Shown here piece after piece: positions 44,962 to 56,975 of a DNA stretch of 64,000 bases (position 1 is the first letter of the stretch; each line of letters begins with the position of its first letter). The DNA is taken from positions 5,518,001 to 5,582,000 of the forward strand of contig NGZR01000004.1 of NCBI GenBank assembly GCA_002197995.1. Direction: 5' to 3'. The translations under genes and the position numbers were made by a program. Source of the DNA: Gaeumannomyces sp. JS-464. Taxonomy: Eukaryota > Ascomycota > Sordariomycetes > Magnaporthales > Magnaporthaceae. The notes beneath the pieces were generated by a model that worked only from the letters and a program-made list of their open reading frames with translations, ran no database searches and had not been told where the DNA came from.

Positions 44962-45117
44962 TCAGGCAGCAGAAGTGCTGGCCTCGGTCGGCGCGGTCCT
45001 GTTTTTGATGGACTGGTCGACAAATTTGGCCATCAGGAACCGGCCGTAGTAGATGGCGAGGGCGATGGCCAGAAGCACGCCCAGGATGATGAGTGCGATC
45101 TCGCCGTTTTGGTTCAT
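44962..45117 (-). CDS. 51-residue single-span membrane microprotein
   Basis: A short complete open frame, from ATG at 45117 to TGA at 44962-44964, with A at -3 of the start. The product begins MNQNGEIALIILGVLLAIAL and continues AIYYGRFLMAKFVDQSIKNR before a short Thr/Ser/Ala tail. It has an uninterrupted 17-18 residue hydrophobic helix at about 7-24, followed by a Tyr/Arg/Lys flank and an amphipathic segment, as in real single-span proteins of mitochondria or ER. It lies between COQ5 and the branched-chain dehydrogenase gene, all on the same strand. I do not recognise the family. The support is composition, start context and its isolation in a gap of the right size. Confidence 0.55.
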   Translation of the reverse strand: MNQNGEIALIILGVLLAIALAIYYGRFLMAKFVDQSIKNRTAPTEASTSAA

Positions 45118-45420
45118 GCTGTTGCGTCTGCTGCACGGGTCGATCGAGATATTGTCTGCTTGTTGGCGGGTCAGAGTGGAAGGGAGCAGTTAAGTTTGGT
45201 CGGTGGGTGATATTTTGTTTGAAGATTGATAGACGGCGGGTTGCTGGCAGTTCCGACTTCCAGGCTTGCCCGGGTTCAGATCAGACTGCTGTTCCTGAAA
45301 GGACCTGTCACGGCAAGGTAGAAGAAAACACTTCTGAGTGGGATCTGACGGCTGGCTGAAGAGCTACCTGTCTCACCGACCCTGCCCCATAAAGTACAAA
45401 GATTCACCCCCTCGACCACC
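45118..45420. other. Intergenic, microprotein upstream and E1 alpha 3' region
   Basis: A 303-bp gap between two minus-strand genes. It should contain the microprotein promoter or leader and the E1 alpha 3' UTR. Nothing else seen. Confidence 0.4.
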
Positions 45421-46929
45421 TCATGGACCCAGACTGTCCTTCCCACCCTCATACTCCCCAAGGTCGTACTCGTCCGGGTAGCTCTCAATGTGGCTCCTGA
45501 GCTGGGCCATCTGGCTCTTCAGGTCCGGCGTCATCTCCTCATAGACATCCTCAAACATGCGCCGGATCGGCGGCTTCTTCTCGCGCTCGGCCTCGGAAAA
45601 GGCCTTGAGGATCTCCTTGCGCAGGCGGTCGCGCGCCTCCTTCTCCTTGTCGTCGTCCCAGATGCCGCGGCTCTCCATCCACTTGCGCAGGCGCGAGATG
45701 GGGTTGTCGCGCCGCTTCCAGTCCTCGACCTCGACGCGCGCGCGGTACGCAAACGAGTCGTCCGACGTGCTGTGGTGGCCGACGCGGTACGTCATGCACT
45801 CGACCAGCACGGGCTTGCCCCCGCCTTCCAGCGCCAGCTTGCGCGCCCGCTTGGTGGCCCGCCGCACCGCCCACAGGTCGTTGCCGTCGACGCGTACCGT
45901 GTCGATGCCGTAGCCCAGTCCGCGGCTGGCGATGCCGTCGCCCCGGTACTGCTCCAGCGCCGGCGTCGAGATGGAGTAGCCGTTGTTGCGGCAGATGAAG
46001 ACGACGGGGCACGCCCGCGTCGCCGCGATGTTGAGCGCCGCGTGGAAGTCGCCCTCGCTGGCCGCGCCCTCGCCAAAGTACACGGCCACGACCCTTTCGG
46101 GCGAGTCTGGGTTCTGGATCCGCTGCATCTTCATCGCATACGCCGCGCCCGATGCCTGCGGGATCTGGGTGGCCAGGGGCGACGATATCGTGTGCTGTTC
46201 GATCTCACGTTAGATCAAGGCCCTCCATTCTTGGGGAGGCTAAAGTGCGTGCATACCATGTTCAGCTCCCTGCTGCCGTAGTGGACGGGCATGTTCCGGC
46301 CCTGACCCGGATCGTGCTTGTTGGCAAACAGCTGGTTCATGTAGTCCTTGAACGTAAAGCCGCGGTGCCTGAAGACGCCCTGTTCGCGGTACTGGCAGAA
46401 GACGACGTCGCGCTTCTCTAAGGCCGAGGCGGACCCGACGCACACGGCCTCCTCGCCGGCCGACACGATGTAGAAGCTGATGCGGCCCTGTCGCGCGCGC
46501 GTCGAACATGATGGAGTCCATGATGGACACGCCCACCATGTCGCGGTACAGGCCAAGGACCTGCTCGTCGCTCAGGTCCTGCTCAAAGTCCGGGTCGACC
46601 ACGACGCCGTGCTGGTCCACGGCGCGGTAGGTTGGGACTGCAGGCGACTCGGCCGGGTGCGTGAACTGGAACTTGGACGTGAACTCGCTCTTGAGCGCGC
46701 CGGGGAACGAGACGAAGGCGGAGTCGGGCTTTTGGGAGAGGCCGCCGACGTGTCGCCTCGAGCCGCCGGCCGCGCCAGCCGGTGTTGCTGCTGTTGACGT
46801 CGTCGACGTTGGTGCTGCCGTGCTGCTGTTGCTGCCAGACGAGAGGATGGGGCTGCCGTGGCGGGGCTGCCATCTTCGGCCGAGGCAGGCCAGGGGGCGG
46901 CTGGCGGAGCTGGCGAGGCGGACCTTCAT
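45421..46929 (-). CDS. BCKDHA: Branched-chain 2-oxoacid dehydrogenase E1 component, alpha subunit, mitochondrial
   Basis: Thiamine-diphosphate-dependent decarboxylase subunit of the complex that oxidises the 2-oxoacids of Leu, Ile and Val in the mitochondrial matrix. The start at 46929 gives a basic presequence (KVRLASSASRPLACLGRRW). An intron at 46195-46256 joins GSRELNM to HTISSPLATQ. The ThDP-binding motif reads GEGAASEGDFHAALNIAA through CRNN. The phosphorylation loop YRVGHHSTSDDSFAYR, regulated by BCKD kinase in relatives, is intact, as is the tail MFEDVYEEMTPDLKSQ. The product ends EYDLGEYEGGKDSLGP. One frame change near 46498 (between MFDA and QGRISFYIVSAGEEA) is best read as a one-base error. 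Confidence 0.95.
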
Positions 46930-49661
46930 GGTTGGCTTTGGCGGCGGAGCGTGGCGGCGGAGCGTGGCGGCGTGTCTATAGTCTGCTGAAGAAAGAAGAC
47001 ATGAAATGAAAACGCAGTCAAACAGACGCTGCTCTATGTCGGACCGTCCATTTCAAAGAGTGGAGGAAGCAATTCGGCGAGACAGATGACAAGCCGTCGG
47101 CTTAAGACGGAGGGAGCGGCGTTACGTAGTGGAAGCACTGTGACTGAGCCGCGGCCACTGCCTGATTGGGGTTAGCGCATTGGCTGTCCTCGGCTTCCCG
47201 CGGTCTCTGGACCTGGTCTGGGGTGCCCATTCAGGGGCAGCGGCGGGACGGCTCTCTTTTGGTCGACGGCCTTGGGCATGGTTCGTTTGCGCGAGGCGTT
47301 GCGTGTGTAATAGAGACGGGTGTTTTGTTTATTTGGTCCAGGCAGCGGCAAGAAGGGCCATGTTGTGACCATGCAAATCGCTGGTCAAAGATTGAAGGGA
47401 GAGCCAATGCCGACAACAGCCGCCATGCGATCACCAGCCACGAATTGAGCCACTGAAGCCTCTGTAAACGGCGTGCAAACCGTCAGATGCTGGATATCAT
47501 CAAATGGACGTCGTTTTCAAAGCTGCCCGTTCATCTGGGTTGCTTTTTCTCACCTTTTCAGGAGCTGTGTGGTCACGGCTTACAACAACGACTCGTGGCC
47601 AGCTTACGAGGGTTCGCACAGGGGCGGCACCTCAGCTTCCATCGTATTACAGTTGTGCATCTGTACTTGGGATCGGGCGAGCAACGCGACGCCTCCGGAT
47701 TCGACGGCAAACAGCGTTGTCGTGCGACAGCGGGATGACCATCTCTCGGGTCTGAGTGTCTACCATGAATCGAGCTGGCTGCAAAGGTGTCCAGTCGAGG
47801 CGCGCAAGTCCGAATGCTATTCTGTGTGATCCCAACCTTGCTCTCGTCGTCCCCTTCTGGGAACACCGGACAAAGATTCTAGGCCTCTCTGGGACTCCAA
47901 AACGGCAGCAGTCCTTGTTTACGGAGTCGTGATGCAACGCGGACCCCCCGCCGTGTGAGCTGGCTCTGCGGACTGTTCCTGGGCGTGGTGGCCAATGCGG
48001 TTGGAGCACGTCAGGGACGCCAAGCACAGGCATTTGGCCGTGGGAGGCAGGGGTCTCTGTCGGGTGTGGCTCTGCGTGGGAGTGGTGTGGGACATGTGGG
48101 CTGGGCCGGAGCCGCCTGCAATCTGGTGGTCATGGTGGTCGTGGACGCTGAACCAAACGCGCGAACTGCCTAAGTGGGCTAGTGGCTATCCGTCGACTCG
48201 CATACATGTGCAGATGCCATCCAGCCGTCGTCCATCTCCAAGCTGTTCATCGCAGATAGGGCAGGCAGACTCCAGCGCCTGATACTATAACACAGCACAG
48301 AAGCCCCGTCCAGGCCAGACAGAACAGCAGCCCAGCCCCGTCAACAGCGTCGCCCCTGTGCGTCAGCCCGCCTGATGGCGTAATCCATGGCAGAACGAAT
48401 GCCGCATAGCCCCCCGCCGCGCACCAGATCGGTCCTTGTCGAAAGCAGCAGCAGCAGCAGCAACACCCGCAGCAGCACCCGCAGCGACACCACCGCTCAT
48501 CGCCATCGCTCGATCCTCGCCCGTTTCGCCGGTGCCGCCGCCTCCTCCTCCGCCGCCTCCTCCTCCGCCGCCCCTGACCCCAGCGCCCGCGCCCGCGACC
48601 TCGGCCCTCGCGCCCCTTGCCCGTGCCCCGACCGCCATCGCGTCGTCGACTGCCCGATCCGCCGCAGCCTCCTCTGTCTCGACCGCGCCTGCTGCTGCCG
48701 CCGTGGTGGCGTCGTCGTCGGGTCCGCCCGCCTTGTCGCATTCGAACCCGCCCTTTAGGTACCCTTCCCCAGCCTCGACTTCTATCGTCGTTTGCCTTGA
48801 GCCCCTCCGCTTTATACAAAACCACGTTCCATCGCACTGCACTGCCTTTCACCCCATCCTTCCTGCCACTTCCACTTTGTCGCCCTGCTGCACCTCGTCG
48901 TCTCCTTCGGTCCGTTGTCGCTCGGCTGGCGGGGCGCGCGCTGCAACTGCGAATTTGCGGGTGGACTGCTGGGCTGGACAAGCGGTCGGCAGTGCGGGTG
49001 CGATAAGCTCAGCTCCATCCCGACCCGCCTGTTCCGCGCACCAAACACCCAACCAAACCGTCCTGGCTTGTGCCTCCGGCCTGCTGCTGTTGCTGCTGCT
49101 GCTCCCTTTCTGCTGGTTCGCTGGCTGGGATTGATTTTCGTGGCCTGCCGCGTCCCTGCAAATCAAGTTTGGTGTCTGGTCCACTGCCGCCCGCTTTCAC
49201 AGTGCTGGATTGTCGCCGGACGGCCTGCCTGCCTTGTGGGAAGGAAGGCGTGCCCTCCAGCCGCCAGAGTGCCTGCCTGCTGGACCCCAGACAGCAAGCA
49301 CCACCCACCACCAAAAAACCGGAGCTCGCAACCCACAACCCGTGCCTCCAGTCACAACCATTCTGCCCGTGCTCGATTATTCCATACCGCCCGCCGCCTT
49401 CGAGTTCCACGCAACGCCACAACCAGCCAGCCAGCCAGCCAGCCAGCCAGCCCGCAAGCGAATGCCGCGACCTGCCATCCTGATCCAATTCCTTCCTTCC
49501 TCCACCCACAATCCTAACCATCCATCCACCCAGACTTTTTCTTCGTCGTCGTCGTCATCTGCGGCCGCGCCCTGCCGCGAGACATGACCTCAACCAGCTC
49601 GCCGCCGAGTGATAGATTGGGCCAGCAATAGTTTGGGCCAGCACTGCTCACACATGTCCCC
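46930..49661. other. 2.7-kb intergenic region with low-complexity leader
   Basis: Divergent promoter region between the E1 alpha gene and UFD4. CAG and GCC/TCC triplet-rich DNA at 48440-48600 produces long Ala/Pro- or Gly/Arg-rich open frames on both strands that I do not accept as genes. The right part, 48900-49660, is CT-rich, carries a CCAG tetranucleotide repeat, and is probably the UFD4 promoter and 5' UTR. Confidence 0.45.
49423..49453 (+). repeat. CCAG tetranucleotide microsatellite
   Basis: About seven and a half perfect CCAG copies in the upstream region of UFD4. Confidence 0.9.
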
Positions 49662-52600
49662 ATGTCTTCCAGAATCACCCGCTCGTCGGTTCGTCACGCT
49701 GCCAACCAAGCAGGCCAGCCAGCCTCGCAGACCCTACCCTCCGACTCCCCGACCACCTCCACCACTCCTGCCCTAGCCGCCGAATCGCCCGCCCATCAGG
49801 CTGCGACTGCTGCCGCTACCCCCAAGGCGCCTGCTGCCCCCGCCCTGCACCGAGAGCCCGCGCGAGCCTCGACACGCAAACGCAAGTCCAGAGACTCCGC
49901 CAACTCCCAGCCCGAGTCCCCGGACCAGCCGACCTCGGCTCGCCGCCCCAAGCGCCAGAAGGCCCTCGCCTCGGACCAGCCTCCGCCCCAGCCGCCCTCC
50001 CAGTCGCCCGCCGCCTCGACACGCAGCCGCAAAGGCAAAGCGCTTGCGGCCATGTCGAGTCCAGAGTAAGCCCGTTCCTTGTTGTCTCTCTGACCTGGAC
50101 TGGAGCTGATGTGAAATTGATTCAGCAGTCCCGGTGCTGGCCCCTCTGGCCCAGCCGAGCCGTCCTCGAGTCAGAAGCCAAGCAGGAGCAAGAGAACTGC
50201 ACACGGATCTGGAGGTAGGCCGCGCATGCAAACCCTCAAAATGCCTGACAAACCGACCGCGCTGTGTGCTGCTCTGCACAATCAATCGTTTCGAGCGGGG
50301 CTAATAACAGTGCGCCGCCTTCCTACAGAGCCGGGAGCGAGCTCAGCTGCCTCCACGTCGACCCGTCGATCCTCGAAGCGCCAGCCCAAGACTGACGCAG
50401 ACCAAGACACGCCGATGACGGGCACCCAAGAGGCAGAGAAGGCCAACCTGCCTCCGCCACCACCCCCGCCCGAGCCAGCGAGAGAGGACAGCGATGATAA
50501 TGACGATGATGAGACCAACCGTTACGAAGAAGAAGAAGAAGACGATGACGATGACGACATTGATCCGTTTGGTGGATTCGGCGGCCCTCCTCGCGGTCTC
50601 GGTGTCTCTCTGCCGATGCTGCACACGCTGATGTCCGGCATCGGGACGAGATTGCGGGATCTCTTGACCAGCCTGCGCCAGAAGGAAGACCCGTCGGTGC
50701 AGTTGATCGCTCTCCAGGAGCTTTCCGAGATTCTCCTAGTTTCCAACGAAGACAACCTCTCCGGCCACTTCTCCCCCGACGCTTTCGTCAAGGAACTGGT
50801 CGCCCTGATGCAGCCACACGAGATCACCGGCGAGGAGAACCCCGAGATGATGCTACTGGCCTGCCGCTGTCTGGCAAATCTAATGGAGGCGCTCCCTCCC
50901 AGCGTCGCCAATGTTGTCTACGGCGGGGCTGTGCCCGTCCTATGCCAGAAGCTCCTCGAGATTTCCTTCATCGACCTTGCCGAGCAGGCCCTGAGCACCC
51001 TCGAAAAGATCTCGTACGAGTACCCCGCCAGCATTGTCCGCGAGGGAGGCCTGACTGCCTGCCTGTCGTACCTCGAGTTCTTCGCCACGAGCACCCAGCG
51101 GACGGCCGTCACCACCGCCGCCAACTGCTGCCGGAACATCACCGAGGACTCGTTTCCCGTCATCAAGGAGTCATGCCCATCTTGCTCAATGTGCTCAGTA
51201 GCAGCGACCAGAGGGTTGTGGAGAAGGCCTCGCTGTGCGTTTCCCGCATCGTCGAGAGCTTCCGCTACCACCCGTCCAAGCTGGAAGAGCTCGTGAGCGT
51301 CGACCTGCTCAAGGCCTTGCTGCGTCTGCTGCTGCCGGGCTCTACCAACCTCATCAGTCCCAGCATCCACACCCAGTTCCTGCGTGTCCTGGCGCACACT
51401 GCCCGGGCGAGCCCTCAGCTGTCGGCCGAGCTGTTCAGACTCAATATCGTCGAGACCCTCTACCAGATCCTCACGGGGGTATCGCCCCCGAGCGGCACCG
51501 ATGACGTCGCTTCCAAGCTGGACAGCGTACTTATCATGCAGGCTTTGATCCACCGCCCACGGGAGCAGATCATCGAGACGCTCAACGTCGTGTGCGAACT
51601 TCTGCCTGCCCCCCTCGCCACCTCGGACCCCACATCTCGCGAGTTCGCCGTCTCGGCCGAACCCGTCACTCCGTCATCCCAAGGCTCCGGGAACCGCAAG
51701 AAGACGGCAAACGAGAGGCGGGTGGATCTGCTGGAAGACTGCAAGGAGGAGGTCCGGCGCTTCTCGCTCATCCTCTTCCCCACCTTGACTGACGCTTTTT
51801 CGAGCACGGTGAATCTTAGCGTCCGGCAGAAGGTGCTTACAGCGCAGCTGAAGATGCTGTCGAACCTCGACACCGAGATCCTCACCGAGGCGCTCAAGAC
51901 TGTGCCGTACGCCTCGTTCCTCGCATCTATCCTCTCCCAGGGCGACCACCCCACGCTCGTCATGTCCGCCCTGCAGGCTACCGAGCTACTTATGAGCCGG
52001 CTAGATAGCGTGTACCGGTATCAGCTGTACCGGGAGGGTGTTATTGCCGAGATAACAAAGCTGTCGCTGGAGGAGCCCAAGGCCGGGTCGGAGGAGGGGG
52101 CCAAGACTGCTGATGAGGCTCGCCCGGAGACTCCTCGACAGCCGACTGCGTCGGCCGAGTCCGAGGATAAGTCGGCCCAGCCCGACTCGGACGACGAGGA
52201 CAACGAAGACGCCGATGACGACGAGGACGGCGACGAGGACGGCGGGGACGAGGAGCACTCGCACCATTCGTCGGATGACGAGGGGAACGACAATGATGAG
52301 GAGAACGAAAACGAGCACCAGATTGACGATATCTCTGGGTCCCCGGCCAGTTCTGATGGCTCCACCATGTCCATCGACGGGCCGCCTCGCCACATTGTGT
52401 CCAGTGCCGATGCCATGCGGCAGCGCATCACTGAGGCTGCCAAGAAGTTCCTCGAGACGCATGAGACGGAGAAGCACGGGAAGCTGATGAAGAAGAAGGC
52501 GACTGAGATTCTCGACAGTCTTTCATCCCTGGCGGCGGAGATCGAGGCCTTCTACGTCCACCGGAGCGCCCAGAGCCTGGTCCCGGCCAACGGTGTTGCA

Positions 52601-55600
52601 TTGTTCAAGCGGCTTGCGTCTTATTTCGACTCGGACGTTCTCGAGAGCGTCACCAGCGCGGAGCTCCTGGCATCGGGCCTGGTGCGGGTTTTGGAGGAGG
52701 TCTTCAACAACCAGGACGAGACCCTAGCCACGGCGGCGCAGTCCGACTTCTTGCAGGTCTTCATGGGCTACACGGTCAAGTCGAGGCCCAAGACGGCCAC
52801 GGCCGACTCCCCTGCGACGCCCTTCAGCGTCCTGATCCATAAACTTCAGGATCTGCTGAGTAGGTCTGAGCATTTCGAGGTCATCACCGTCCACCACAAC
52901 TCGTTCGACGGGAACCGCAGCAGCGCCGCGTCCATGCTTGCCAAGCAGATTCGGCTGAAGCTTGTCGCCGACGAGGACTCTGAGATCCCGCGGGCTTACC
53001 GCAACATTATGGTTTCCATCCATGCCATCTCGACATTCAAGTCACTCGACGACTACCTCCGCCCCCGCATCTCGGCGTCCGAGAGGCCGAGACACGTAGG
53101 ACGCAGCGCACTGTCGCGCGCAATGGCTGCCGTGGCCGCTGGTTCTGCTGGCATCCCGCTCAGCGAAGCCGCCGCTCGGCTGGCGGAGCGTCTCCCCGGC
53201 CTGGGTGGCTCCGGCACCCCGCCCTTGTTCCCTCCCTACGCACCCTCCTCTTCTGCCTCCCGGTCGTCTCGCAAGGCCAAGTCCAGGTCTAATCCCCAGC
53301 CCGAGACGCCGAGCACCCCGGAGCAGAGCTCGGCTGGCGCTTCACGCGAGAAGGGTGTCCTGCGACGGTCTAGTCGCCGCCAGCCAGCCTCGGCAGACAC
53401 GCCCCCTCCGCCTCGTCCGCCCCCGGAGGAGGAGGAGGAGGATCTGGCCAGCGCCCTGGAGTGTGCCGACGAGAAGCAGCTGGCGGAGGAGGACGAGGAG
53501 ATGGGCGAGAGCAGTGCCTTGGATGCCATTGTCGGTGCCCTGGACGAGGACATGGAGGACGACGAATCCACTCCCGATCCGACTGCCGTGAACATGGAGG
53601 TTGCCCGGCCGGAAAGATCACGGCTCGCAAGGAGGACGGCACTCGTGTCCCAACACCATCGCAATCCGTCTCGGCCGCGCCGCCGCCTCCCCCTTCGGCC
53701 CTCGCGAGCGCCACCAGCAGGGCCAGTGCGCTTACTGCGGCGCTCCAGAACTCCCCTACGCCTGGCGGGCCCTCGGCCCTTGTCGTATGCGGCTGCGGTC
53801 CAAGCCATGCCTCAGGACTGGCACATTGAGTTCAGCCTCGATGGGAAGGTCATTCCCAACGAACCACGATCTACCGCGCCATACACACGCCGGCCGTCGC
53901 CACACCCGACGACCACCTGAGCCGGAACGTGTGGTCTGCCGTCCACCCCATCAAAGTTCCGTCGAGTGCCAGGCCCGCCGCCGCCAGCCGAAGGCACCCC
54001 CTTCAGCGCATCTTTTGAGGGCAGCGCAAACTACTGCCGAGAGCGGAGAGGCCGCCTCGCTGGCCAAGCATCCGGATACCGCCTCCATTCTCCGTCTGCT
54101 CAGGATGCTCCACGACCTGAACGCCAACATCGACGACGTCCTGGTCGAGAACAAGGATGCGCTCAAGCTCAACGTCGAGCCGCTGTCTCAGTTTGTGAAC
54201 ACGAAGCTCACGGCGAAGCTGAACCGCCAGCTGGAGGAGCCGCTCATCGTGGCGAGCAACTGCCTGCCGAGCTGGAGCGAGGACCTGGCGCGGCTGTATC
54301 CGTTCCTGTTCCCCTTTGAGACGCGGCATCTCTTCCTGCAGTCTACCTCGTTCGGATACGCTCGGTCTATGACCCGATGGCAGAACGCCCAGTCGCAGGA
54401 GGAGTCGCGCCGCGATCGCCGCGACGAGCGGCCGTTCCTGGGCCGTCTCCAGCGGCAGAAAGTGCGCATCTCGCGCTCCAAGATCCTCGAGTCTGCCGTC
54501 AAGGTCATGGAGCTCTATGGGGCGAACCAGAGCATCCTCGAGGTCGAGTACTTTGAGGAGGTCGGCACCGGACTCGGTCCCACGCTCGAGTTCTACAGCA
54601 CCGTGTCCAAGGAGTTCTCCAAGAAGAAGCTCAAGCTCTGGCGCGATGCGGACCCGCACGACGCGGAAGAGTTTGTGGCCAGCCCCAACGGCCTGTTCCC
54701 GAGACCCATCAGCGAGGACGAGGGCTCGGGCGGCAACAGCGAGCGGATCCTGGGCCTGTTCAAGATGCTGGGCAAGTTTGTGGCCCGGTCCATGATCGAC
54801 TCTCGCATCATCGACATCAACCTCAACCCCATCTTCTTCCGCATTGGCGACGAGAAGTCGGGCGTGCGGCCCTCGCTCGGCGCCGTCAAGGTCGTGGACC
54901 CGGTCCTCGCCCGGTCGCTGATGCTGATCAAGAAGTTCTCGCTCGCCAAGAAGGAGATCGACGAGGACCCGCACCGCACGCCGGCTCAGAAGGTTGCCGA
55001 CACAGAGAACATTACGATTAACAACATCCGCATCGAGGACCTCTCCCTGGACTTCACCATGCCTGGGCAGCCGCACATCGAGCTGGTGCCCAACGGCTCG
55101 CACGTGAATCTCACCATCGAGAATGTCGACCTGTACCTGGAGAAGGTCCTTGACATGACGCTCGGCAGCGGAGTGCGCAGGCAGATAGATGCCTTCCGCA
55201 AGGGCTTCTCGCAAGTCTTCCCCTACTCGGCCCTAAGTGCCTTCACCCCTGACGAGCTTGTGTCTCTCTTTGGTCGTGTCGAGGAAGACTGGTCTCTTGA
55301 AAGTAAGCAACATGCCTCCCCCCCCCCCCCCCCCCCCCCCCCCTTTTTTTTTTTTTTCTTTCTTCCTCCTCTCCCCAAGTCCCCTTGTTCGATTGACCGT
55401 TTGCTTGTCACCACATGCTGACTGTCTGTGTCTTTTTGCTTTAGCCCTTATGGATTCGATCAAGGCAGACCACGGCTACAATATGGATAGCCGTAGCGTG
55501 AGGAATCTGCTCCAATTCATGAGCGAACTGACGCCTGCCGAGCGACGCGACTTCCTGCAGTTCACTACTGGCAGCCCCAAGCTCCCGATTGGAGGTATGT

Positions 55601-55884
55601 TTTGCCCACTCTTCTATCCATTGTGCTCACGTCCTCCGCCATGTGTGATTATGTTATCTTTTGCTGATCCTAGGATGCTGCACACAGGCTTTAAGAGCTT
55701 GAACCCCATGTTCACGGTGGTTTGCAAGCCCAGCGAGGAGCCATACACGTCCGACGACTACCTCCCGAGTGTCATGACGTGCGTAAACTACCTCAAGCTG
55801 CCCGACTACACTTCAGTCGATGTGCTGAAGAGGCGCTTGATGACGGCCATGAAGGAGGGCCAGGGAGCATTCCACCTGTCTTAG
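49662..55884 (+). CDS. UFD4: UFD4/TRIP12-type HECT ubiquitin ligase; some frameshifts
   Basis: E3 ligase of the ubiquitin-fusion-degradation pathway. Exons run 49662-50065, 50126-50214, 50329-55302, 55445-55594 and 55688-55884, about 1,940 codons. The N-terminus is Ala/Pro/Ser-rich and basic (TRKRKSRDS, RRPKRQK), followed by an acidic stretch. The armadillo-like region starts at GVSLPMLHTLMSGIGTRLRD and continues through ILLVSNEDNLSGHFSPDAFV and NCCRNITEDSFPVIKE. A long acidic region follows (near 52180-52330). The HECT domain contains FLFPFETRHLFLQSTSFGY, VEYFEEVGTGLGPTLEFY and DLYLEKVLDMTLGSGV. The catalytic Cys is in LPSVMTCVNYLKLPDY, and the protein ends GQGAFHLS. Frame breaks occur near 51168, 53606, 53870 and 54040. 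The fourth intron contains an extreme C26-T14 tract. Confidence 0.95.
55318..55357 (+). repeat. C26-T14 homopolymer pair inside a UFD4 intron
   Basis: An uninterrupted run of 26 C followed directly by 14 T, starting 15 bases after the 5' splice site of the intron at 55303-55444. Length is uncertain, as for any long homopolymer. Confidence 0.85.
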
Positions 55885-56975
55885 ATACGCCTGCCTATGT
55901 ACTATCATGGTTCGTTCTCTTCTTCTTTCCTTTTCACCGGAGCTCTGCACCCGCTGCTGGGTAATTGTAGGAGTTATTTGCAAGTGATGAGATCAGGAGG
56001 GCATTTCTTCTTTTTTCCCTCCCCTTTCTTCCTTCTCTCTCTATGATGAAACGGGTATGGCATAAAAAATCCGGAGCATGGTATTTATAAGCTTTTATGA
56101 TTTTTCTATCCCATGTTGTTGTGGCCACCCCTGGGGCGATGAACATTAAATGGGCCAGGGATACGAAGCTGTGGCTCTCGTTTCTGCTCTCGCTTGCATT
56201 CGATGGCGAACTTGGGGGTTGGTTTGTTGGACCGCTTGTGTTTGTTGATTGCCGTGGCTTTTTTTGTTTTTGTGTTTTGCCGTCCTGCTGCCCCCAATCT
56301 CGCCATTTTCACATGCACTTCCTTTTTTTGTTCTTCTCTTTCTTCTTCTATTTTGGTCAGCGAGAGAGCGCACGGCCAGCGAGAGTTGGCACTTGTGGCT
56401 CTTGTTTTTCTTGTTATTTTAAAGGCCGTCCGGTGTTTTTGGTTTTCCCCATCTTCGCTTCTTGTCCCTCTTACCCAGGGCCTGTGGGCTTTTTACTGTC
56501 GGCATTACATCAGTTTCCAAATAGATTGGCAATTGACCAGGGATTTTATTTCATCCAGATCAGCTGATCCTGGGTGCGTGTCGTGTGGATGCAAAGCTTA
56601 ATTGGCAATGATACGGACCAATTGGCGGGGACGCAGTGGTGCCTAAATGCGCTACGTCACAGTGGCGCGAAACCAGCGCGACCCGGCGCGTGTGCGTTGC
56701 AGCTTCAGGCGTGCTTCCAGCGGCCTGACCACTGCATTGATCCCTGTGATGGGCCCCTCGGGAAGGTCTGGACCCACCTGACCATCAACTCTGCTCTGTG
56801 CTGCGCTCAACTTCATTCAGCACGCTTGCTGTGCCAGCTCGGCTTTCCGATCGCAACTCCGTGCCATGCTCAATTTATCCTACATATATCTGCACGCACC
56901 GGACCCCTGAATGTGATCGCTTTTCCTCCTCCCTGCCTCTCCCCTGCCGGCGACGGCTTAACAATAACCCCCGCC
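55885..56975. promoter_or_regulatory. UFD4 3' region and promoter of the PUA-like gene
   Basis: The left part is T-rich (55910-56350) and looks like a 3' UTR and flank. On the right, a CRE-like TACGTCA (56653-56659) and an E2F/MBF-like GGCGCGAAA (56664-56672) lie five bases apart, about 310 bp upstream of the next start codon. No gene seen. Confidence 0.4.

Noticed and set aside
48247..49134. Long low-complexity open frames on both strands (poly-Pro/Ala on plus, Gly/Arg/Cys-rich on minus)
   Set aside because: Caused by CAG and GCC/TCC triplet-rich DNA upstream of UFD4; no conserved segment.
53236..55214. Long minus-strand frames opposite the UFD4 HECT region
   Set aside because: Antisense to the clearly conserved HECT domain on the plus strand.
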